Below, piece after piece: positions 1 to 8,582 of a stretch of 59,127 nt of DNA (its first letter is position 1; the number at the start of each line of letters is the position of its first letter). The notes below the pieces were generated by a model. The model was given only the letters and a program-made list of their open reading frames with translations, was not told the origin of the DNA and did not search any database. The position numbers were made by a program, and so were the translations under genes. The stretch comes from Lachnospiraceae bacterium (lineage in GTDB: Bacteria > Bacillota > Clostridia > Lachnospirales > Lachnospiraceae). Location: positions 1-59,127 of the forward strand of contig JAILFK010000056.1 in assembly GCA_024697595.1 (NCBI GenBank), written 5' to 3'.

Positions 1-959
1 GGTTCCCATGTCATATAGCCTGTGGCCGCATATGTCTCTCCCTTGTTGGTGAAATATTGAGTTTCAAAATCTACATAGTTGGTAAATATATAATCTCCAT
101 TTCTTACAACAGAAGAAATGATATTCTCACCCTCTGGCAAGGTAGCTTCCAAATATATCTTACCAAGATCTGTACCATCCAGCACAAGCTTGGCGCTTTG
201 AATTGTAGAACTCGGCTCAATGGCATCCTGCAAATCAATCTCCATGCGTCTAATCTGACAGGCAGGATTTAGATAAATGACAGATACCACATCATGATCT
301 GGCGCCTCCACTCCCAAAAGCTCCCATATGAAATCACCACTGCCCTGAGGAATAGTCACCTTGTATCCAGTGCTGACCCATTTGTTTTCATCTACAATCT
401 CATCCACCTTCTCAATGGAAATCTCCTTGGACAGCTGTATAATATTGTTCTTGTTGGCATTGAACCATTCCTGATCAATATCAGAGGTAAACTCAGGAGC
501 TTTGAAAAACAGATTCATGTCTGTGTCAAATGCATAAGATAGATTATCAAGCATTGGCACAACCATATAAGCCATCTCATTTTCCGCATAAACCTGTGTA
601 TCCCCCACTTCCAGAAAAACCACATTCATATTAGCATTTGCCGCAAATTTCTTCTGGTCAAATGATCTCTCTCCCTGCACATCCATATCCATGGAGAAGC
701 CTAAGTCTCGCACATCATTGAGCATGGCAGTACCATCAATGGTAACATCTGAATTGAAATACTCCTGACACAACTCCATAATGTCCACGTTGTAGAGCAG
801 ATACTTCGGATTGTTCAAGGTCTCCACCGCGAATCTGGTTGTGGCAGCCAGAAGCATCAATCTAGGAGATGACACTATGGCCACATAAGCTACCATTAAT
901 ATGGTAAATATTATTAATATTCCGGTTATTATTTTCCTAAAAAATCTCAAAATCTTCAT
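1..959 (-). CDS. Hypothetical membrane-anchored protein, 3' end cut by window
   Basis: An open frame runs on the minus strand from an ATG at 959-957 to the window edge without a stop, so only about 319 N-terminal residues are visible. The first 30 residues (MKILRFFRKIITG, then a hydrophobic run ending near VAYVAIV) form a signal anchor with a basic N-terminus. The rest is soluble, rich in Asp, Asn and Val, and looks extracytoplasmic. I do not recognise the family. The ribosome binding site is weak (AAAG). It lies just downstream of the tRNA operon terminator, so it may be transcribed separately or by read-through. Confidence 0.7.
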   Translation of the reverse strand, partial: MKILRFFRKIITGILIIFTILMVAYVAIVSSPRLMLLAATTRFAVETLNNPKYLLYNVDIMELCQEYFNSDVTIDGTAMLNDVRDLGFSMDMDVQGERSFDQKKFAANANMNVVFLEVGDTQVYAENEMAYMVVPMLDNLSYAFDTDMNLFFKAPEFTSDIDQEWFNANKNNIIQLSKEISIEKVDEIVDENKWVSTGYKVTIPQGSGDFIWELLGVEAPDHDVVSVIYLNPACQIRRMEIDLQDAIEPSSTIQSAKLVLDGTDLGKIYLEATLPEGENIISSVVRNGDYIFTNYVDFETQYFTNKGETYAATGYMTWE

Positions 960-980
960 ACTTTAAATATTAACAAAAAC

Positions 981-1015
981 GCTCCAAAAATCAACGACGT
1001 CTCTGATTTTTGGAG
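981..1015 (-). terminator. Rho-independent terminator of tRNA operon
   Basis: A 13-bp perfect stem (GCTCCAAAAATCA with TGATTTTTGGAGC) around a 9-nt loop. On the minus strand it is followed by GTTTTTG. It lies 38 nt past the tRNA-Leu 3' end and ends tRNA transcription. Confidence 0.8.
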
Positions 1016-1052
1016 CTATTACTTCCTATTATAATACATTTGCAATTGTGAG

Positions 1053-1132
1053 TACGGGCGGAGGGACTTGAACCCTCACGGTCTCCCACTAGAACCTAAA
1101 TCTAGCGCGTCTGCCAATTCCGCCACGCCCGC
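1053..1132 (-). tRNA. tRNA-Leu (anticodon UAG)
   Basis: A class II tRNA with a long variable arm. The acceptor stem starts GCGGGCG. The anticodon stem-loop is CTAGA-TTTAGGT-TCTAG, giving anticodon TAG. The T loop GTTCAAGTC is intact, and CCA is not encoded. It is the last gene of the seven-tRNA operon. Confidence 0.95.
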
Positions 1133-1207
1133 TTATAAAAATTCCCTTCAAGGTTACAAGACTGTACCCCGAAGAGATAACTGTGTAATGATATATAATT
1201 TCCCAAA

Positions 1208-1280
1208 TGAGACACGGGGGATTTGAACCCCCGACAACCTGATTAAAAGTCAGGTGCTCTACCAACTGAGCTAGTATCCC
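1208..1280 (-). tRNA. tRNA-Lys (anticodon UUU)
   Basis: The acceptor GGGATAC pairs with GTGTCTC. The anticodon loop is CTTTTAA with anticodon TTT, the T loop is GTTCAAATC, and CCA is not encoded. It is sixth in the operon. Confidence 0.95.
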
Positions 1281-1296
1281 ATATAAAAAAAAGAAG

Positions 1297-1368
1297 CTGG
1301 GCTAGCAGGATTCGAACCTGCGAATGCTGGAATCAAAATCCAGTGCCTTACCGCTTGGCGATAGCCCA
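1297..1368 (-). tRNA. tRNA-Gln (anticodon UUG)
   Basis: The acceptor TGGGCTA pairs with TAGCCCA. The anticodon arm is CTGGA-TTTTGAT-TCCAG, giving TTG. The discriminator base is G. It is fifth in the operon. Confidence 0.95.
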
Positions 1369-1399
1369 ACAACATCTATTTGTTGCCTATCGCAACAAG

Positions 1400-1474
1400 G
1401 GTGGATAAAGGGATTCGAACCCTTGGCCTCCAGAGCCACAATCTGGCGCGCTAACCAACTGCGCTATACCCACC
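1400..1474 (-). tRNA. tRNA-His (anticodon GUG)
   Basis: The anticodon arm is CCAGA-TTGTGGC-TCTGG, giving GTG. The extra 5' G typical of tRNA-His is present opposite a discriminator C. It is fourth in the operon. Confidence 0.95.
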
Positions 1475-1478
1475 ATAA

Positions 1479-1552
<74 letters not shown>

Positions 1553-1592
1553 ATAATCCAAAGTAGGTGTTTGTACTCCTAACAAAGGAAAA

Positions 1593-1663
1593 AGCGGGTG
1601 ATGGGAATCGAACCCACGTATTCAGCTTGGAAGGCTGATGTTCTACCATTGAACTACACCCGC
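1593..1663 (-). tRNA. tRNA-Gly (anticodon UCC)
   Basis: The acceptor GCGGGTG pairs with CACCCGC. The anticodon loop CTTCCAA gives TCC, and the T loop is GTTCGATTC. It is second in the operon. Confidence 0.95.
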
Positions 1664-1683
1664 ATATATTTATGAGGTTTTAA

Positions 1684-1758
1684 TCGGGGTGACAGGATTC
1701 GAACCTGCGACCTCCTGGTCCCAAACCAGGCGCTCTAGCCAAGCTGAGCCACACCCCG
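1684..1758 (-). tRNA. tRNA-Pro (anticodon UGG)
   Basis: The acceptor CGGGGTG pairs with CACCCCG. The anticodon arm is CCTGG-TTTGGGA-CCAGG, giving TGG. It is the first tRNA after the promoter. Confidence 0.95.
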
Positions 1759-1791
1759 TAAACTGCGTCGCTCTCTCGCAACGCAAGTAAT

Positions 1792-1820
1792 AGTATATGT
1801 TATCAAACCACATCTGTCAA
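1792..1820 (-). promoter_or_regulatory. Sigma-A promoter of the tRNA operon
   Basis: Minus-strand -35 TTGACA (1820-1815), 17-nt spacer and -10 TATACT (1797-1792), close to full consensus. The leader that follows can fold into a GCGTTGC/GCGACGC hairpin before tRNA-Pro. Confidence 0.9.
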
Positions 1821-1879
1821 CAGTTTTTTTTAGAAATTTTAAAAAAAATTTTTATCCCCATTTTATAGCGTAAAACTGC

Positions 1880-2485
1880 CTATTGCAGATAGGTTTTCAT
1901 CATTCTAAGAGCCTTGCCTCGATGAGAAATTTTGTTTTTCTCCTCCGGTGAAATTGCAGCTGTGGAGCAGCCATATTCATCGACATAAAATATAGGATCA
2001 TAACCAAATCCATTTTCACCCATCGGTTCATACCCTATATATCCCTCGATGGTTCCTCTGCACACTTTATTGCTCCCATCAGGAAACACTGCAGCTATAG
2101 CGCAGACAAATCTAGCCGTTCTATCCTTTTTTTCCACACCATCTAATCTATTAATCAAATTGGCATTTTTAACATCATAAGAAGTATCTTCTCCCATGTA
2201 TCTTGCAGAATATACTCCTGGTTCCTTATTTAGATAGTCAATTTCCAATCCCGAATCATCTGCCAACACAATAGCATCCTTCAAATCATCTATCGCCGCG
2301 CAGTATTTTTGAACTGTAGAAGCTTTGATAATAGCATTGTCCTCAAAGGTTTTTCCATCCTCAACAATGTCAACATCAATCCCAGCTTCCTTCATAGATC
2401 TTATTTCACATCCCAAGTCGCCATATATTTCACGAATTTCTCGCATCTTGCCTTCATTCCCTGTAGCAAATATTATCTGAGTCAT
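1880..2485 (-). CDS. rdgB: Non-canonical purine NTP pyrophosphatase (RdgB/HAM1)
   Basis: Hydrolyses dITP, XTP and ITP to the monophosphates, cleaning the nucleotide pool in the cytoplasm. About 201 aa, the normal family length. The N-terminus (IIFATGNEGKMREI) carries the T/SxNxxK nucleotide-binding signature, followed by VLADDSGLEID and by SHRGKALRMM near the end, all family hallmarks. Two adjacent ATG codons lie at 2488 and 2485; the second is better spaced from GGAGG and is used here. It is the last gene of the rlmL-like / peptidase / amidase / rdgB run and ends about 60 nt upstream of the tRNA promoter. Confidence 0.95.
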   Translation of the reverse strand: MTQIIFATGNEGKMREIREIYGDLGCEIRSMKEAGIDVDIVEDGKTFEDNAIIKASTVQKYCAAIDDLKDAIVLADDSGLEIDYLNKEPGVYSARYMGEDTSYDVKNANLINRLDGVEKKDRTARFVCAIAAVFPDGSNKVCRGTIEGYIGYEPMGENGFGYDPIFYVDEYGCSTAAISPEEKNKISHRGKALRMMKTYLQ

Positions 2486-2503
2486 CATCTTCCTCCTACT
2501 ATA

Positions 2504-3667
2504 TTAAAAGTGTATCAACGTGGCACTAAGTGCGTCACATAAAGCTTCCGCTGTCGCGTGCTGATAATTTTGATCCTTGAGCTTATCCAGTTCCTCCTGA
2601 TTGGTCATAAATCCCACTTCAACCAAGGCCACCGGCATTTCCGCCGTTCTTATTATGTAAATATCATCTCCAGCCACCAGACCTTTATCAGAACTTTGAA
2701 GCTTATACAAGACCTTATCCAAGCAAATCTGAGCAAACTCTTTGGACTTTCCAGATGTATCTCCTACCTTATACATAACTTCCGTTCCATTTATCGTGGA
2801 CATTCTTCCACTGGAAGTAGAGTTGTTGTGAATGCTTAAAAAAGCATCCGCCTTTAGCGCATTAGCTAAAGCACTTCTTTGCTCCACATCTATAGCCACA
2901 TCTTTGGTTCTAGTATAAAATACTCCTACGCGTTTTCCATACAAATCATATTCAGACACATTCTGTTTTGCCATATTCCCCGAGTCATATACCTTTTTAT
3001 ATTCTTGAGAAACATTAGCATCATCATTTATATCAGTTTTCTTATAATTATCAAATATAGACTTCATCTCCAACAAAATTGCCAGATCGACGTCTTTTTC
3101 ATCAACACCTTGCTTTGAGGCTCCAGCATCTTTTCCTCCATGGCCCGCATCAACTAGAACCACCTTGTCATATACCTTGTGCAAGTCCACAAAATCGATA
3201 TATATATATCGGTCAACATTTCTCGCAGACACCATATAGGCGCCATCTAACTTCACAGCAAGCTCTCCCTCAGAAGCAACATTTTCATAAGTTACATCAG
3301 TAATTTTATCGCATCGCCCAATCATCGGATAATCATATACATAGGATTTATCAACCCCTGGTATTCTAATAAGCACCATCTGATTTAGATAATCATTTTC
3401 AACCTCTACCTCAGAGGCATCTATATCTTTTGGCAATTCCACTCTAAGATGAGAATTTAATTTCTCATTTCCAACTCCAGTAACAATATCTGTCTCTTCT
3501 TTCATTAAATCAAATATTGATTCCTGTCCGCCAAACCTATCTTTATATTCAAGTTGCTTTTGTAAAGCATATACATGAAAATCCGGATTCTGAAGGTATA
3601 TACATGTGACCAATAGTACCAATGCCACCAGCACTACTGTAACCAATCTATAGATTTTCAATCTCAT
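2504..3667 (-). CDS. N-acetylmuramoyl-L-alanine amidase (Amidase_3), membrane-anchored
   Basis: A zinc-dependent cell-wall amidase that cleaves the MurNAc to L-Ala bond. Residues 1-25 form an N-terminal membrane anchor (MRLKIYR plus a hydrophobic run). The C-terminal half is an Amidase_3 domain with zinc His in VDAGHGGKDAG (near residue 176), a second motif FLSIHNNS, and the catalytic Glu in VALVEVGF near residue 342. The longer reading that starts at 3697 overlaps the upstream gene. The ATG at 3667, one base past the upstream stop and 9 nt after GGAGGAG, is far better. The middle region (residues 40-165) is unassigned. Operon with the upstream cysteine peptidase suggests shared envelope work. 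Confidence 0.92.
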   Translation of the reverse strand: MRLKIYRLVTVVLVALVLLVTCIYLQNPDFHVYALQKQLEYKDRFGGQESIFDLMKEETDIVTGVGNEKLNSHLRVELPKDIDASEVEVENDYLNQMVLIRIPGVDKSYVYDYPMIGRCDKITDVTYENVASEGELAVKLDGAYMVSARNVDRYIYIDFVDLHKVYDKVVLVDAGHGGKDAGASKQGVDEKDVDLAILLEMKSIFDNYKKTDINDDANVSQEYKKVYDSGNMAKQNVSEYDLYGKRVGVFYTRTKDVAIDVEQRSALANALKADAFLSIHNNSTSSGRMSTINGTEVMYKVGDTSGKSKEFAQICLDKVLYKLQSSDKGLVAGDDIYIIRTAEMPVALVEVGFMTNQEELDKLKDQNYQHATAEALCDALSATLIHF

Positions 3668-3668
3668 T

Positions 3669-5354
3669 TTACTCTGACTCCTCCATAGATTTACCATATG
3701 CCTTCAAACACAAATTACCATCGGCCTTATCTTCCACGCTCTCCCAATTCAAGCCATTACTGCTGATATATCCCGTACCATCTGTTATATCAACATTTTT
3801 TGTAAACTCGTTGCTTGCATATTCTATAGCCATAGGGTGAGTGGATCCAGGAGTATTTATCACAAGAACAATCGCAAAGCGCTCGCCTTCTTTCACTGAT
3901 ATACCTTCATCAAATTTAACTGTATAGTATCCAGCAGAATCCATCTGTCCTTCTGCCACTTGAGTTCTACTGGCCAAAGAGGTGACTCCGTTATAATCCG
4001 AAACAAAATACAAGGTATAGGATGTGTTTTTATCCAACGCATAAAAACCTGCGCTTACAATCTCTTCATCTTTGGCGGCAGTATAGATATTCGCCGCAGA
4101 AATATATTCCTTGTTATAACCTACTTGGCCAACCCAACCGCATAAATCAGATTGATAAATACTATCGTAATTGTCAGCGTCCTCAACACCTACATATGCA
4201 ACCGCTTGATTTCCAATATTGGTGTCATAATAAGATACATAGAACACTCCATCATCTCCAAAGGAAGCCCCCCAGCTATTTTGGCAAATGAAAGCGCCGT
4301 CTCCTGGAGCTTCTTCCTTAAAATTACTTGCCGAGTATTCATCATCCCATCCTATTATAACCACATCATGATTTGGCTTGTCCGTCTTATTATAATAATA
4401 CGCATTCTTGGACTTATTATAATAAGCAGATTTAATCAAATTATTCTGGGACATTGACGCATAAATAGAAGTAGATACTCCGCCATATTTATATACAGCC
4501 CACTTTATATCATCAATATCCTCTTGTGTAAAATAATGAACCTCCTGAACGTGTTTCGTCACATTATCACTTTCATTATCAGTAGGACCGGTCCAACTAA
4601 GCAAGTACGACACAGCCATAGTGTAGTCACCACCGTTTGAAAAATCTACATTATAATTATTTTTTGAAATCATATTTTCCACGTTAAATGTACATTCTTC
4701 TTCAGGAAGCAAACTTGATTCTAAAGCTCCTACCGCTGCTTGGGCCCAACATGTGGAGGTATTGTCCTGATTTTTTATCTGTGCAGCTCTATCATCTTTT
4801 CTCAAATCAAATTTTGATGGCAGACCTCCTTTTTCAAAATCACCAGACATTGTTGCCGTATAACTTTGTGGATCGTATGAATACTCACAACCAAAAATTT
4901 TGCACATTTCCTCCAAGGAAACATAAGCATTTTTTTCGTGAATTTCTGGTGCTACTCTAATTGTAGTCATATCACCATCAATTGTGGCTTCGTATGTACC
5001 CACAGAAAACAACACCGTATGGTTTGAATATTTTATTTTTATAAGAACATCATCATAAAGGTGAGCATTACATCCAAAAATTTCCTCGGCAAAGGAAAGA
5101 GAAATCATCGGCTCCATTTTATCCCCGAGTATCACTCCATCATTTGCCCCATAACTTTTATCATCTATACGGAGCGTGAACAACTTACTATCATTTATAC
5201 TTTTTGCTTTTAGAGGATAAAAAATCTCATCCTGAAGCCTAGCCCCACGGAAGGGCTCAACATCCGCATAGTCCTCACTCCAATTATTCATTTTTAAGAC
5301 AATAGCAAACAACATCACCAACATAAATATGATGTATTTTTTTGAATATCTCAT
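3669..5354 (-). CDS. Secreted papain-like (C1) cysteine peptidase with CuAO-N-like domain
   Basis: About 561 aa with an N-terminal signal anchor (MRYSKKYIIFMLVMLFAIVL). Residues about 50-170 resemble the copper-amine-oxidase N-like domain common on Firmicute cell-surface enzymes. Residues 180-400 form a papain fold with Gln in IKNQDNTSTCWA, catalytic Cys202, His329 (PNHDVVIIGWDD) and Asn359 (CQNSWG). The C-terminal part (about 410-555) is a beta-rich lectin-like module seen behind bacterial C1 peptidases. The ATG at 5354 overlaps the preceding stop as TGATG with GGAGAAG upstream, so the pair is translationally coupled. Substrate unknown; it probably acts on surface or wall-linked protein. Confidence 0.88.
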   Translation of the reverse strand: MRYSKKYIIFMLVMLFAIVLKMNNWSEDYADVEPFRGARLQDEIFYPLKAKSINDSKLFTLRIDDKSYGANDGVILGDKMEPMISLSFAEEIFGCNAHLYDDVLIKIKYSNHTVLFSVGTYEATIDGDMTTIRVAPEIHEKNAYVSLEEMCKIFGCEYSYDPQSYTATMSGDFEKGGLPSKFDLRKDDRAAQIKNQDNTSTCWAQAAVGALESSLLPEEECTFNVENMISKNNYNVDFSNGGDYTMAVSYLLSWTGPTDNESDNVTKHVQEVHYFTQEDIDDIKWAVYKYGGVSTSIYASMSQNNLIKSAYYNKSKNAYYYNKTDKPNHDVVIIGWDDEYSASNFKEEAPGDGAFICQNSWGASFGDDGVFYVSYYDTNIGNQAVAYVGVEDADNYDSIYQSDLCGWVGQVGYNKEYISAANIYTAAKDEEIVSAGFYALDKNTSYTLYFVSDYNGVTSLASRTQVAEGQMDSAGYYTVKFDEGISVKEGERFAIVLVINTPGSTHPMAIEYASNEFTKNVDITDGTGYISSNGLNWESVEDKADGNLCLKAYGKSMEESE

Positions 5355-6511
5355 CAATTCTTCTCCAAGTCACGTTTAGGCGGTTTTGGTCCCATAAATT
5401 GATAATAATAAGTTCGAATCATACCATTATATAACTTACGATTCTTATCCGCCTTTCTTCCTATATAACGCTGAGCATCTTCATATGATGTAATAATATA
5501 CAACGACCAGCTATCTAACTCTCTATACACCTTCCCTATTGTAGTATAGAGCTCAGGCAAATCTTTTTTCTCTTCCAATCGTTCTCCATATGGTGGATTG
5601 GTAATAATAAATCCATATTTTTTAGGATGTTTCAAATCAGCAACACCTCTCTTTTGAAAATGTATCAGTTTATCGACCCCAGCTTGTCTGGCATTTTCCC
5701 TGGCAATACGAACCATATCGCCATCAATGTCATAGCCTTGTAAATCAGTCTTGACATCTAAATCTATCATATCCTCCGCCTCTTCTATCAAATCATCCCA
5801 CATATCTTTTGAAATAAGATGGCGCCACTGCATCGCAGTGAAATTTCGATTCATTCCCGGCGCTATATTTGCAGCCATCAATGCCGCTTCTATTAAAAAT
5901 GTTCCACTTCCGCAAAATGGATCCACCAAGATTCGATCATCCCTCCAAGGCGTCAACATAATAAGAGCTGCAGCCATGGTCTCTGAAATAGGAGCCTTGC
6001 TAGTCCAAGTTCTATATCCCCTTTTATGAAGTGGTTCCCCTGTTGTATCAATAGCCACTGTAACCTGATCTTTTAATATGAATATTCTAACAGGAAACTC
6101 TGCACCATTCTCCTCAAACCAATCCTTAGGATATGCTTTTTTCATTCGGTCCACCATTGCTTTTTTCGCTATGGACTGAATATCAGAAGCACTAAACAAT
6201 TTACTTTTTACCGAGGATGCCTTTTTTACCCAAAATTTGCCATCCTCTGGAATCCAATCCTCCCACGGAATCTTTTTTATATTTTCATATAGTTGTTCAA
6301 AGGTAGTCGCTTGAAATCTGCCCACTTCTATAAGCACACGCTCAGCAGTTCTCAAAAAAATATTGCTGCGGCAAATGGCTTCTAAGTCACCTTCAAAAGT
6401 CACACGTCCATCCTCAACGCGAACAATATCATATCCCAAATCATATATTTCTCTTTTTAAAACAGATTCCATGCCAAAATGACATGGTGCAGTTAATAAA
6501 ATTCTATCCAT
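5354..6511 (-). CDS. rlmL: THUMP-domain rRNA (guanine-N2) methyltransferase, RlmL N-half/YpsC type
   Basis: A SAM-dependent RNA methyltransferase expected to modify 23S rRNA. 385 aa, the length of Firmicute YpsC rather than the double-domain E. coli RlmL. Residues 60-155 are the THUMP RNA-binding domain. DPFCGSGT (197-204) is the SAM-binding loop, and NPPYGE (305-310) is the N6/N2-guanine methylase catalytic motif. First gene of a four-gene operon with its own near-consensus promoter. The ending overlaps the peptidase start by one base, which is unusual pairing for an rRNA enzyme and a secreted protease. Confidence 0.9.
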   Translation of the reverse strand: MDRILLTAPCHFGMESVLKREIYDLGYDIVRVEDGRVTFEGDLEAICRSNIFLRTAERVLIEVGRFQATTFEQLYENIKKIPWEDWIPEDGKFWVKKASSVKSKLFSASDIQSIAKKAMVDRMKKAYPKDWFEENGAEFPVRIFILKDQVTVAIDTTGEPLHKRGYRTWTSKAPISETMAAALIMLTPWRDDRILVDPFCGSGTFLIEAALMAANIAPGMNRNFTAMQWRHLISKDMWDDLIEEAEDMIDLDVKTDLQGYDIDGDMVRIARENARQAGVDKLIHFQKRGVADLKHPKKYGFIITNPPYGERLEEKKDLPELYTTIGKVYRELDSWSLYIITSYEDAQRYIGRKADKNRKLYNGMIRTYYYQFMGPKPPKRDLEKN

Positions 6512-6546
6512 ATGTTCCTCTCTTATTAAAACTGTACTATTAGTCT

Positions 6547-6575
6547 AGTTTATCTTTTAGAATATTTAGTGTCAA
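6547..6575 (-). promoter_or_regulatory. Promoter of the rlmL-like/peptidase/amidase/rdgB operon
   Basis: Minus-strand -35 TTGACA (6575-6570), 17-nt spacer, -10 TAAACT (6552-6547), about 30 nt before the ATG at 6511. Confidence 0.8.
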
Positions 6576-6658
6576 TGCATCATAAGTCCTTTAATTCCTT
6601 TGTGTATTTTAGCTAAAATATAGGTGATTTATACTATTTTTTTTGCCACTATGCCTTA

Positions 6659-6687
6659 TTGAAATATATTCTTCTTTGATATATACT
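6659..6687 (+). promoter_or_regulatory. Promoter of candidate small RNA
   Basis: Plus-strand -35 TTGAAA (6659-6664), exactly 17 nt, then -10 TATACT (6682-6687). No ORF with a ribosome binding site follows; a hairpin and a terminator do. Confidence 0.65.
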
Positions 6688-6692
6688 AGCCC

Positions 6693-6776
6693 TTGTAAGA
6701 GGTAGTTTCCTCTTACGCCCCTTATTAATTATTTATACTCCCCTCAAAAAAGGCCGAAAAATCGGTCTTTTTTTCT
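6693..6776 (+). ncRNA. Candidate intergenic small RNA (about 80 nt)
   Basis: Between two minus-strand genes lies a complete plus-strand transcription unit. A good promoter is followed by an 8-bp hairpin (GTAAGAGG/CCTCTTAC, 6695-6716), an unpaired stretch with CGCCCCTT and ACTCCCCTC, and a Rho-independent terminator. C-rich unpaired motifs complementary to Shine-Dalgarno sequences are typical of Firmicute regulatory RNAs of the RsaE/RoxS and csRNA kind. No homology is claimed; the assignment rests only on layout. Confidence 0.55.
6751..6776 (+). terminator. Rho-independent terminator of candidate small RNA
   Basis: GGCCGA-AAAA-TCGGTC hairpin followed by TTTTTTTC on the plus strand. It is preceded by AAAAAA, so it could work in both directions. 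Confidence 0.75.
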
Positions 6777-6917
6777 GTCTGAATATATTTTTCATCTCCT
6801 CTAGGAAAACGCATTTTTTTGTGTCAGTTTCCATTTCTACACTTATGAACTTCCAAGAATATCTAAACTTAAACCCAAAGAAAAAATCTAAACACACTAT
6901 ACTTACAGGCAATCAAA

Positions 6918-6943
6918 AAGACTCGAGCAAAGCCCGAGTCTAA
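6918..6943 (-). terminator. Terminator after the 114-aa gene
   Basis: AGACTCG/CGAGTCT hairpin at 6919-6941 with an A-rich 3' flank on the plus strand that reads as T-rich flanks on the minus strand, 16 nt past the stop at 6959. Confidence 0.6.
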
Positions 6944-6958
6944 AAAATCTAATTAAAA

Positions 6959-7303
6959 CTACGCATATAAATCAATAGTTGATCCAGCTCTACCATATGC
7001 TGATGCAGCCATTGAATAATCATAAGAAGTAGTTCCTTCACCAAAACCACTGGCTATCGCATTAAATCCTCTTTCAGCTTTCTGTGCTGCTTCTATATGA
7101 GATATATTATTCTCAACAGTAGTTGCTGTAGGATATTGAACTGGGTTAGCCGCTTCAATGGACATCCCGCTCAATCTATTAACAGACTCTGCATAAGCAG
7201 TAGATGTCTGAGATTTATTCTCAACTGGATAATTATAATTTGATGTAGCAACATAACTAGTTGACACGCCAGTTGCACCAATATTTCCTATTGATAATGC
7301 CAT
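6959..7303 (-). CDS. Small hypothetical protein, 114 aa
   Basis: An independent, single-gene unit with its own promoter (TATAAT at 7350-7345), a strong AAGGAG ribosome binding site and a terminator, so it is a real gene. It has no signal peptide or membrane helix. It is rich in Ala, Ser, Tyr and Asn with low complexity. A central stretch (VENNISHIEAAQKAERGFNAIASGF) may form an amphipathic helix. I do not recognise the family. Composition is reminiscent of short flagellar-associated or secreted filament proteins, but that is only an impression. Confidence 0.75.
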   Translation of the reverse strand: MALSIGNIGATGVSTSYVATSNYNYPVENKSQTSTAYAESVNRLSGMSIEAANPVQYPTATTVENNISHIEAAQKAERGFNAIASGFGEGTTSYDYSMAASAYGRAGSTIDLYA

Positions 7304-7457
7304 TAAAAATCTCCTTAATAAATTTTTTCCTCAATACGCTATATATTATACACCTAAGTTGTAACAAAAGTCCACCACTTATAATTGATTTTACGAAAAA
7401 ATTTTTATAGTATAATTATTAGCTAATAAAATCATCTATTCCCTTGGAGGCCAATAT

Positions 7458-8582
7458 ATGAACATCAAAATTTATGCCATGACACATATAAAATTCACAC
7501 CACCTTCTAACCCGATATACATCCCACTTCAGGTGGGAAGTGAAGTTCATCCGGATTTAGGATTTTTAAAAGATAATACTGGTGATAATATATCTTCACT
7601 CAATTGTTACTACAGTGAATTAACTGGTATGTATTGGGTATGGAAAAATATAACCGACTGTGATGTTGTTGGCATCTGTCATTACCGTAGATATCTATTA
7701 AATGCCAAAGAGGAATTGCTATCTGCCTCCGAGATAGAAAATATATTAAAGGAACATGATGCAATTACCACCAAGGTGCTTGATTTGAATTTCTCATATG
7801 AATATGGTTTCCAGGAAAATCATACTAAAGAAGATTTAGAGGCTGCTAATCATGCCATCAAGAAATTGTATCCCGACTTCTATCCTCTTTATGTGAAATG
7901 TTTAAAAGAAAATCATACATACTTTGGAAATATGATGATTAGTTCAAAAAAACTTTATGATGAGTATTGCAGTTTCTTATTTCCTATCTTCAAGGAAATG
8001 TCCAAGGAATTAGACCTAGATAGTTATGACGACTACCACAAAAGGTTATATGGATTTATCTCTGAATTTATATGGATGGTATGGACCAAGTATAAAAATC
8101 TAAAAATATATGAATGCAAAGTGGGTCTTGTAGGCGAAAAAAGAGAAACCAAAGATGTGATATCCCATCTTTGGGATTTACTTGCCCTTAGCAAAATAAA
8201 TGAGGCCAAGACATACTTTTTAGAAGTCCAACGCAAACGACCTGACATATTAATGGAAGCGTCCGATATTCACAATCATCTCCATATATGTCTTGAAGTA
8301 ATATCCATCTGTGAGTACGAACTAGACAAATACGGCGAAATCCTGCTGCCTCTATCTGAAATTCAACATCTTAATTTAATGGAATATATTGCAAAGCTCA
8401 ACAAATGTATAATTGAAGTTATTGCATATAGCAAAGGCCAATTGGATGATACAACATTTAAGCAAATAAAAAGAGACCTCAAGGAATCGAACTACAGTCC
8501 AATTGCCATGATGATCTCTCTAAAATTATATTCATCTAATACTACTGATTATGAAAATGTTTGCCGGATTCTTCATCTATAG
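7458..8582 (+). CDS. DUF4422 (glycan-synthesis-associated) protein
   Basis: 374 aa. The first 230 residues match the DUF4422 pattern: an opening beta strand (MNIKIYAMTH), a polar central part with NCYYSELTGMYWVWKN, then the hallmark CHYRRYLL, and later HTYFGNMMISSKKLYDEYCSFLFPI. The domain is usually found in capsule or cell-wall glycosyltransferase loci, and the family is thought to be glycosyltransferase-like. Here it stands alone rather than in a glycan cluster. The C-terminal 140 residues are helical and unassigned. TTGGAGG lies 8 nt before the ATG. Its 3' end overlaps the convergent downstream gene by 41 bp. Confidence 0.85.
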   Translation: MNIKIYAMTHIKFTPPSNPIYIPLQVGSEVHPDLGFLKDNTGDNISSLNCYYSELTGMYWVWKNITDCDVVGICHYRRYLLNAKEELLSASEIENILKEHDAITTKVLDLNFSYEYGFQENHTKEDLEAANHAIKKLYPDFYPLYVKCLKENHTYFGNMMISSKKLYDEYCSFLFPIFKEMSKELDLDSYDDYHKRLYGFISEFIWMVWTKYKNLKIYECKVGLVGEKRETKDVISHLWDLLALSKINEAKTYFLEVQRKRPDILMEASDIHNHLHICLEVISICEYELDKYGEILLPLSEIQHLNLMEYIAKLNKCIIEVIAYSKGQLDDTTFKQIKRDLKESNYSPIAMMISLKLYSSNTTDYENVCRILHL

